A DNA stretch of 17,013 nt from Kiritimatiellales bacterium (GTDB taxonomy: Bacteria > Verrucomicrobiota > Kiritimatiellia > Kiritimatiellales > Pontiellaceae), in NCBI GenBank assembly GCA_030625905.1, contig DAOUQA010000014.1, positions 1 to 17,013 on the forward strand. Direction: 5' to 3'. Below, in pieces: positions 11,797 through 17,013 of the stretch (positions are counted from its first letter, which is position 1; every line of letters starts with the position of its first letter). Both the position numbers and the translations under genes were made by a program. The notes under the pieces were generated by a model. That model did not search any database. It saw only the letters and a list, made by a program, of their open reading frames with translations, and was not told where the DNA came from.

Positions 11797-12984
11797 ATGT
11801 ACTCAAATATCCATATGCCGAAAGGCTTCAAATGCGCGGGGATTGCCGCCGGGATCAAGTCCGGAGGCAGCAAGGACATGGCACTGATTCTCTCCGATGA
11901 GCCAGCCGCCGTCGCAGGAGTGTTTACCCAGAACCAGGTGTGTGCTGCGCCCGTCAAAGTGTGCCGGGAGCACCTTCTTCAGCAGGGTATGGCGCGAGCC
12001 ATTGTCATGAATAGCGGGATTGCCAACGCCTGTACCGGTTCCAAAGGCATGGTTGCCGCAAAGGACATGGCCGCGGAAACCGCCAAGTTGCTGGGTTGCG
12101 AACCGCAGGAAATCTTTGTTTGCTCGACCGGAAAGATCGGGCCGCAACTGCCGTTGGATAAAATCGTTTCAGGCATTGGAACACTCGTTGATGCCGCCCA
12201 GGCAGGCAATGTGCAGGAAACCGCCGAGGCGATGATGACCACCGACACGCGCCCCAAGGTTTCCGTGGCCGAGGTGCAGCTCGAAGGTCGGACGGTGAAA
12301 ATTGTCGGCTTTGCCAAGGGCGCGGGTATGATTGAACCCAACATGGCCACCATGCTGTCGTTCATCGCCACCGATGCCGCCGTCGAGCAGCCGGCCCTGC
12401 AGGCGGCATTGAAAAAGGCGGTTGACGCCAGCTTTAACCGGATTTCAATTGATGGCGACCAAAGCACCAACGATACCGTCCTCGCATTCGCTAACGGTGC
12501 CGTAAAAAATAAACCTTTATCCGAGGATTCCACGGAGTGGAAGGTCTTTTTTCAGGCACTGAAAAAAGTTTGCTTCGAGCTGGCGATGATGATTGTGCAT
12601 GACGGCGAGGGCGCGGACAAGTTTGTGACCGTCAACGTCAAGGGTGCCGCATCGGATGCCGACGCTGAATTGGCGGCGCGGGCCGTTGCCAATTCCATGC
12701 TGAACAAGACCGCCTGGGCGGGCAGGCATCCCGATTGGGGACGGGTGATGGATTCCATTGGCTACTCCAAGGCGCGGGTGGTTGAGGAGCAGGTGGATAT
12801 CTTCTACGACAACACCCAGGCTGTTTCCGGCGGGTGCCAGTCCGGTGTGTCGCAGGAAGAACTAATTAAGGTGGTTTCCCAAACCGATTTTGCTATAAAC
12901 ATCAACCTGCATCTCGGGGAGGGGAAATCCACGGTCTACACCTGCAACTGCACCGAGGAATATGTGCGGATTAATGGGATATAG
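11797..12984 (+). CDS. argJ: Bifunctional ornithine acetyltransferase / N-acetylglutamate synthase
   Basis: Moves the acetyl group from N-acetylornithine to glutamate, closing the acetyl cycle of arginine synthesis; many members also use acetyl-CoA. 395 residues from the ATG at 11797 (GGGA seven bases upstream); the frame extends back into the transposase relic, but that part is not ArgJ-like. The precursor self-cleaves before Thr185 in the intact motif KGAGMIEPNMATML (174-187). The oxyanion-hole Thr111-Gly112 lies in CSTGKIGPQ. VFTQNQVCAAPV (42-53) and NSGIANACTG (72-81) are further family blocks. Whether it is mono- or bifunctional cannot be told from sequence. It is the first gene of the arginine cluster. 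Confidence 0.96.
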   Translation: MYSNIHMPKGFKCAGIAAGIKSGGSKDMALILSDEPAAVAGVFTQNQVCAAPVKVCREHLLQQGMARAIVMNSGIANACTGSKGMVAAKDMAAETAKLLGCEPQEIFVCSTGKIGPQLPLDKIVSGIGTLVDAAQAGNVQETAEAMMTTDTRPKVSVAEVQLEGRTVKIVGFAKGAGMIEPNMATMLSFIATDAAVEQPALQAALKKAVDASFNRISIDGDQSTNDTVLAFANGAVKNKPLSEDSTEWKVFFQALKKVCFELAMMIVHDGEGADKFVTVNVKGAASDADAELAARAVANSMLNKTAWAGRHPDWGRVMDSIGYSKARVVEEQVDIFYDNTQAVSGGCQSGVSQEELIKVVSQTDFAININLHLGEGKSTVYTCNCTEEYVRINGI

Positions 12985-12990
12985 AAAAAT

Positions 12991-13017
12991 GTAGACGGAG
13001 CATCCTGCTCCGTCTAC
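12991..13017. repeat. Perfect 12-bp-stem hairpin between argJ and argB
   Basis: GTAGACGGAGCA, loop TCC, then TGCTCCGTCTAC. There is no T-run after it, so it looks like a REP unit (GTAG...CTAC ends like those at 8136 and 11548). It may also stabilise the argJ mRNA end. argB begins 18 bp later. Confidence 0.7.
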
Positions 13018-13035
13018 TGATAAGGGAAATAAGTA

Positions 13036-13908
13036 ATGGACAAGTTTATTGAAAAGGCCGCCACGCTGGCCGAAGCGCTACCGTTTATCCAGCAATTTCG
13101 CGGCGAGACCATAGTGGTCAAGTTTGGCGGAAGCATCATGGAGAGCGAGGAGGGCTGCCGTCGGATTCTGCAGGACATCGCCTTCATGGAATGCGTCGGC
13201 CTGCGTCCGGTCGTGATCCATGGCGGGGGCAAGGCCATCTCCCGGGCAATGAAGGAGGCTAATATTGCGCCGAATTTTGTCCAAGGCCTGCGTGTTACCG
13301 ACAAGGCGACTATACAGGTGGTGGAAAAGGTGCTGAACCACGAGGTCAATCCGCATCTGGTGGAAATCATCCAGCAGTTCCATGGCAAAGCGCGGGGCAT
13401 CCACGGCGAAGACATTATTTGCGTTGAGAAAATGGAAGGTATGGATTTAAAAACCAACGAGTCTCTCGACTGGGGCTATGTCGGCAGAGTGGCCAAGGTG
13501 GATATCGAGCCGATCAAGGCCTACTTGCGTTCGAATATCGTACCGGTCATCACCCCGCTGGGGAAAGGGCCGAGGGGCACGCTCTACAACATCAATGCCG
13601 ATGATGCGGCGATGGCAATTGCCTGTGCGCTGGACGCGCGCAAGCTGGTCTTCCTGACGGATGTGCCGGGGCTGCTGCGTGATCCAGAGGACAAGGAATC
13701 GCTGATTTCGTCACTTCATCTGGGCGAGGTGGATGAGTTGATTGAGCGTGGTGTGATCGCCGGCGGAATGTTGCCAAAGATCCGCGGCATGGCCGGTGCG
13801 GTGAAGGCGGGCGTCAAGAAGGCTCACATCATCGATGCGTCGATGCCGCATTCGCTCCTGTTGGAGCTGTTCACCAGCGAGGGTGTGGGAACGGAAATAA
13901 CGGAGTAG
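13036..13908 (+). CDS. argB: Acetylglutamate kinase
   Basis: Phosphorylates N-acetylglutamate with ATP, the second step to ornithine. 290 residues. Visible motifs are the phosphate-binding VVKFGGS (27-33), VIHGGGKAIS (61-69), GLRVTD (84-89), and the NINADDAAMAIACAL block that binds substrate and ATP. The N-terminal helix (MDKFIEKAATLAEALPFIQQ) is the extension found in arginine-inhibited hexameric enzymes, so feedback inhibition by arginine is likely (inference from family). Start at 13036 with AAGGGA upstream. It lies between argJ and argD with gaps of 51 and 37 bp, one probable operon. Confidence 0.97.
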   Translation: MDKFIEKAATLAEALPFIQQFRGETIVVKFGGSIMESEEGCRRILQDIAFMECVGLRPVVIHGGGKAISRAMKEANIAPNFVQGLRVTDKATIQVVEKVLNHEVNPHLVEIIQQFHGKARGIHGEDIICVEKMEGMDLKTNESLDWGYVGRVAKVDIEPIKAYLRSNIVPVITPLGKGPRGTLYNINADDAAMAIACALDARKLVFLTDVPGLLRDPEDKESLISSLHLGEVDELIERGVIAGGMLPKIRGMAGAVKAGVKKAHIIDASMPHSLLLELFTSEGVGTEITE

Positions 13909-13913
13909 ACGGC

Positions 13914-13944
13914 TGAAACTGGAAACCTGAAACGGGAAACTTGA
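13914..13944 (+). repeat. Short tandem repeat at the argD translation start
   Basis: GAAACTGGAAACCT and GAAACGGGAAACTT, a 14-bp unit repeated twice, followed by GAAATG. Reiterated GGAAAC takes the place of a normal Shine-Dalgarno. Confidence 0.5.
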
Positions 13945-13945
13945 A

Positions 13946-15187
13946 ATGAAAACCGGAGAAATAGCAGAGCTACAAAAACAACACCTGATGCCGACCTATG
14001 CGCCGAGCCTTGCGCTGGTGGAGGGCTCGGGCACGAGCGTTTGGGATGCCGAAGGGAACGAGTACCTCGACTTTGTGTCGGGCATCGCGGTCACCAATAT
14101 TGGCCACTGCCATCCTCGGATGGTGAAGGCCGTGCAGGACCAGGCGGAGACGCTGGTGCATGTCTCGAACCTCTACTATAACGATAGGCAGCCGTTGCTG
14201 GCCAAGGCGCTGGCAGAGCATTCCGGGCTGCCGGGGGCAAAATGCTTCTTCTGCAACTCCGGCGCGGAAGCCAACGAAGGGTTGATCAAGCTGGCGCGGT
14301 TGTGGGGCAGCGAAAAGGGAAAATATGAAATCATCACCATGCGGCAGTCGTTCCATGGGCGGACGCTGGCGACGCTGACCGCGACCGGGCAGGAAAAGAT
14401 TCAGACGGGGTTTGGGCCGCTTCCGGAAGGGTTTTCCTATGCCAACTTCAACGAACTCCAGTCGGTTGAGGATGCCATTACGCCCAAGACGGCCGCTGTA
14501 TTGGTGGAGGCGTTGCAGGGCGAAGGGGGCGTGATTCCCGCCGAACCGGAGTTCCTGCTCGGCCTGCGGAAGCTTTGCGATGAAAAAGGCATCCTGCTCC
14601 TGTGTGACGAAGTGCAGTGTGGAATGGGCCGGACGGGAAAATGGTTTGGTTTCCAGAACTATGATGTGCAGCCCGACGCCTTCTCGTTGGCCAAAGGACT
14701 GGGCAACGGCTTTCCGATCGGGGCGATCGTTTCCGGGTCAATGCTGTCGGATGTTTTCCAGCCCGGCCACCATGCCACGACCTTCGGTGGATCGCCGTTG
14801 GCCTGCGCGGTCGCATTGTCGGTCATCGAGGTGATCGATGAGGAGGAACTGCTTGCCAATACGATGATGATGGGGGCCTGTTTCGTTGAAGGCCTCTGCG
14901 AAATCGCCATGAAGCACAAGAAGTGGATTTCCGGGGTTCGGGGGCTTGGGTTGCTGCTTGGAGTGGTCCTCGATGTGCCGGCGGCGGCGTTGCAGAAAAA
15001 ATTGCAGGAAAAAGGAATGCTTGCGCTGGCCACTGCGGGTAATATTCTCCGCCTGTTGCCCCCGCTGAATGTGTCGCAGGAGGAAATCGACCAGGCACTG
15101 AAGCTCATTGCCGAGGCCTGCGAAGAGTTGCACGACGAAATGGCGGCGCAGTCGCCCAACCCTTGTCAATGCGGGATGGGGGAATGA
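13946..15187 (+). CDS. argD: Acetylornithine aminotransferase
   Basis: A PLP enzyme that converts N-acetylglutamate semialdehyde to N-acetylornithine; 413 residues. Class III aminotransferase signs are FCNSGAEANEG (102-112), SFHGRTLATL (136-145), the cofactor Asp in LLLCDEVQCGMGRTG (217-231), the PLP-binding Lys250 in FSLAKGLGNGFPIGA, and TFGGSPLACAVA. The start at 13946 gives the expected N-terminus, although the leader carries a GGAAAC tandem repeat instead of a clear ribosome binding site. The C-terminus has an unusual short tail with two Cys (PCQCGMGE). Some ArgD proteins also act as succinyldiaminopimelate aminotransferases (DapC); that cannot be excluded. Confidence 0.95.
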   Translation: MKTGEIAELQKQHLMPTYAPSLALVEGSGTSVWDAEGNEYLDFVSGIAVTNIGHCHPRMVKAVQDQAETLVHVSNLYYNDRQPLLAKALAEHSGLPGAKCFFCNSGAEANEGLIKLARLWGSEKGKYEIITMRQSFHGRTLATLTATGQEKIQTGFGPLPEGFSYANFNELQSVEDAITPKTAAVLVEALQGEGGVIPAEPEFLLGLRKLCDEKGILLLCDEVQCGMGRTGKWFGFQNYDVQPDAFSLAKGLGNGFPIGAIVSGSMLSDVFQPGHHATTFGGSPLACAVALSVIEVIDEEELLANTMMMGACFVEGLCEIAMKHKKWISGVRGLGLLLGVVLDVPAAALQKKLQEKGMLALATAGNILRLLPPLNVSQEEIDQALKLIAEACEELHDEMAAQSPNPCQCGMGE

Positions 15188-15192
15188 TGTAG

Positions 15193-15405
15193 ATGAAAAA
15201 CGAGATTCAGCGAAAGTTGCAAACCGAATACGAGGGTTTGACGCTGGAGGAGCGAAAGGCTTTGATGGATAGGCGGATTCGGTCAAATCCGGTTCTGGCA
15301 CCGAGATACCGCCGGTCGATGGAAAAAATGGGAACAAGCAAAAGAGGGGGGCGGAGGATGCGCCAGAATACAGGACAGACCATCAGGGAACCAATTGATT
15401 TTTAA
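15193..15405 (+). CDS. Small basic hypothetical protein
   Basis: Not recognised. 70 residues, strongly charged: an N-terminal amphipathic helix (NEIQRKLQTEYEGLTLEERK), then DRRIRSNPVLAPRYRRSMEK and a basic tail. The start ATG lies 5 bp after the argD stop, with GGGGGA about ten bases upstream, so it could be translated as part of the arginine operon. It has no membrane segment or Cys motif. It may be a true small gene or a chance frame. The gap it fills (15188-15428) would otherwise be empty, which favours a gene. Confidence 0.5.
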   Translation: MKNEIQRKLQTEYEGLTLEERKALMDRRIRSNPVLAPRYRRSMEKMGTSKRGGRRMRQNTGQTIREPIDF

Positions 15406-15428
15406 CACAAAGATAAGGAGAAGAAGAA

Positions 15429-15797
15429 ATGTCGTATGACTTAACAGGAAAAGTAAAATTAGTGATGGATGCAAAAACCATCAGCGACAAGTTTACCGTG
15501 CGTGAATTCGTGGTAACGGTTGAAGACGGGAATTATCCTCAAGACATCGCTTTGCAATTTGTGAATGACAAGGTGAGCCTGCTCGACAATATCCAGACGG
15601 GGCAGGAAGTGACCGTCTCGTTCGATATCCGCGGGCGCGAATACAACGGACGCTACTTTAACAATCTGAACGCATGGAAGCTTCAGGCGGGCGAGGCCGT
15701 CGCATCCGCTCCGGCTGCCGCAGGCGAAAAGCCGCCGGTCGCCGACAAGGATGTCCCAGCCGATTTCGACGAATACGAAGACGATATCCCGTTCTAG
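15429..15797 (+). CDS. DUF3127 protein with SSB-like acidic C-terminal tip
   Basis: A 122-residue protein of the DUF3127 family, expected to form an OB-like barrel. Family blocks are LTGKVKLVMDAKTISDKF (5-22), REFVVTVEDGNYPQDIALQF, and the strand series QTGQEVTVSFDIRGREYNGRYFNNLNAWKL. A disordered Ala/Pro linker follows, then the acidic end DFDEYEDDIPF, which closely copies the C-terminal tip of single-stranded DNA-binding proteins (DDDIPF) that recruits repair and replication enzymes. An SSB-like or nucleic-acid role is therefore likely but unproven. Start at 15429 behind AAGGAGAAG. It sits between argD and argG, unrelated in function, perhaps only sharing the transcript. Confidence 0.85.
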   Translation: MSYDLTGKVKLVMDAKTISDKFTVREFVVTVEDGNYPQDIALQFVNDKVSLLDNIQTGQEVTVSFDIRGREYNGRYFNNLNAWKLQAGEAVASAPAAAGEKPPVADKDVPADFDEYEDDIPF

Positions 15798-15807
15798 GAG
15801 AAGTAGA

Positions 15808-15849
15808 ATGGAGCGGAATGACAATATGCGAAGATCCATTTTTAGCTGA
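15808..15849 (+). CDS. Possible 13-codon leader ORF before argG
   Basis: MERNDNMRRSIFS, beginning at 15808 with a well-placed AGGAG (15796-15800, seven-base spacer) that overlaps the DUF3127 stop. It ends at 15849, next to the argG ribosome binding site. Three of 13 residues are Arg, two adjacent, so stalling at low arginine could affect argG. No terminator-like stem is seen, so any effect would be translational. It may be chance. Confidence 0.35.
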   Translation: MERNDNMRRSIFS

Positions 15850-15864
15850 AAAGGAGATTGTGAA

Positions 15865-17013
15865 ATGAAAGTTGTACTCGCTTATTCCGGGGGTCTCGAT
15901 ACCACCGTATTGCTCACTTGGCTTCAGGAAAAATATGATGCCGAAGTCGTCTGTTATTGCGCCAACCTTGGACAGGAGGAGGAACTCGACGGCCTCGAAG
16001 AAAGGGCTCTGAAACACGGGGCCGCAAAATGCATCGTGGATGATGTCCAGGAAGAATTCGCCAAGGACTACATCTATCCGATTATGCAGGCCAATGCCAT
16101 CTATGAAGGCACCTACCTGCTGGGCACCTCCATTGCCCGCCCGCTCATCGCCAAGCGCATGGTCGACATTGCCATCGAAGAAGGGGCGGAAGCCATCTGC
16201 CATGGCGCCACCGGCAAAGGCAATGATCAGGTTCGCTTCGAGTTGACCGCATACGCCCTCAAGCCCGACATCAAGGTCATCGCCCCATGGCGCATGCCCG
16301 AGGACTTTGCATTCGAAGGCCGCGTCGACATGATCAAGTATCTGGAAGAAAAGGGCATCCCCACCACGGTGTCCGCGGCCAAGCCCTACAGCATGGATCG
16401 CAACATGCTGCACATTAGTTTTGAAGGCGGAATCCTAGAGGATCCGTGGACGGAGCCGGATGAAAACATGTGGTGCATGACCAAGCCGCTCAGCCAAGCC
16501 GCCGCCGAGCCGGAAACCATCGAGATCAGCTTTGAAAAGGGTATCCCGGTTGCCGTCAACGGAGAAAAACTAAGCCCGGCAGCGCTATTGAAGAAGCTCA
16601 ATGCTCTCGGTTGCGAGCATGCCGTTGGCCGCATCGACATTGTCGAAAACCGCTACACCGGCATGAAGGATCGCGGGGTGTACGAAACCCCCGGCGGCAC
16701 CATCCTGCACCATGCGCACCGTGCAATCGAATCCATCACGATGGATCGTGAAACGATGCACCTGCGCGACTCGTTCATTCCGAAATATGCCGAGCTCGTC
16801 TACAACGGCTACTGGTTTGCGCCTGAGCGCGAAATGCTCCAGGCCGCCATTGTCCAGAGCCAGGAAACCGCTACCGGCGACGTGCGCGTCAAGTTGTTCA
16901 AGGGAGCCGTGCATGTTTGTGGCCGCCGGTCGCCCTATTCGCTCTACAGCCCCGAACTCGTCAGCTTCGACGAGGCGGGCGGCTACGACCAGTCCGATGC
17001 CACGGGCTTTATC
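15865..17013 (+). CDS. argG: Argininosuccinate synthase, 3'-partial
   Basis: Joins citrulline and aspartate with ATP to form argininosuccinate, the next-to-last step of arginine synthesis. 383 codons are in the window and no stop is reached; the family has about 400-450 residues, so little is missing. Seen are the ATP-binding VLAYSGGLDTTVLL (3-16), the substrate blocks EGTYLLGTSIARPLIAK and CHGATGKGNDQVRFEL, KPYSMDRNMLHISFEGGILEDP, and VGRIDIVENRYTGMKDRGVYE near the C-terminal part. Start ATG at 15865 with GGAG at 15852-15855. A 13-codon ORF precedes it. argH, which usually follows, would be beyond the window. Confidence 0.97.
   Translation, partial: MKVVLAYSGGLDTTVLLTWLQEKYDAEVVCYCANLGQEEELDGLEERALKHGAAKCIVDDVQEEFAKDYIYPIMQANAIYEGTYLLGTSIARPLIAKRMVDIAIEEGAEAICHGATGKGNDQVRFELTAYALKPDIKVIAPWRMPEDFAFEGRVDMIKYLEEKGIPTTVSAAKPYSMDRNMLHISFEGGILEDPWTEPDENMWCMTKPLSQAAAEPETIEISFEKGIPVAVNGEKLSPAALLKKLNALGCEHAVGRIDIVENRYTGMKDRGVYETPGGTILHHAHRAIESITMDRETMHLRDSFIPKYAELVYNGYWFAPEREMLQAAIVQSQETATGDVRVKLFKGAVHVCGRRSPYSLYSPELVSFDEAGGYDQSDATGFI

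Noticed and set aside
14478..15337. Long minus-strand frames opposite argD
   Set aside because: Shadows of an aminotransferase with all its motifs; low-complexity composition.

Overview
This window looks like chromosomal DNA from a Gram-negative-type bacterium. I suspect the PVC group (Verrucomicrobia/Kiritimatiellota-like), but I infer that only from style. The signs are an LptE-like outer-membrane lipoprotein, a GxxExxY-family nuclease-like gene, a DUF3127 protein, GC-rich housekeeping genes, and many REP-like palindromes in the gaps. No rRNA, tRNA or CRISPR array was seen.

Layout. Positions 1-2700 are accessory-rich. An AT-rich unknown gene runs into a truncated dinB (DNA polymerase IV), followed by a GxxExxY gene broken by an amber codon and framed by inverted repeats, and a DUF212/YuiD-like membrane protein. 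Positions 2700-9310 are mostly household genes: a Na+/Ca2+ exchanger-type antiporter, rpsT, an LptE-like lipoprotein, a SerA-type 3-phosphoglycerate dehydrogenase with an ACT domain, a split two-gene chromate transporter, a short GGDEF protein carrying a REP-like palindrome inside its coding sequence, and a DUF218 (YdcF/SanA-like) membrane protein. Positions 9440-10290 hold rplM-rpsI. Positions 10300-11800 are a second accessory patch: a two-gene module (64-aa protein plus a nucleotidyltransferase) lies between the real rpsI 3' end and a diverged second copy of that end with its terminator. After it come REP-like palindromes and the last 27 codons of a REP-associated tyrosine transposase. Positions 11800-17013 are an arginine-biosynthesis cluster: argJ, argB, argD, a 70-aa ORF, a DUF3127 protein with an SSB-like acidic tip, a possible 13-codon Arg-containing leader ORF, and argG, which runs off the end.

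How the genes work together. ArgJ (acetyl recycling), ArgB and ArgD make N-acetylornithine and recycle the acetyl group. ArgG acts later, on citrulline. argC, argF and argH are not in the window. The N-terminal helix of ArgB suggests feedback inhibition by arginine.

The most unusual features are: (1) a family of about 25-35 bp repeats with core GACRGGATwaACAGGAT, found four times as inverted pairs, one pair enclosing the GxxExxY gene; (2) the rpsI 3'-end duplication bracketing a small nucleotidyltransferase module; and (3) the REP-like palindrome translated in frame within the GGDEF protein.
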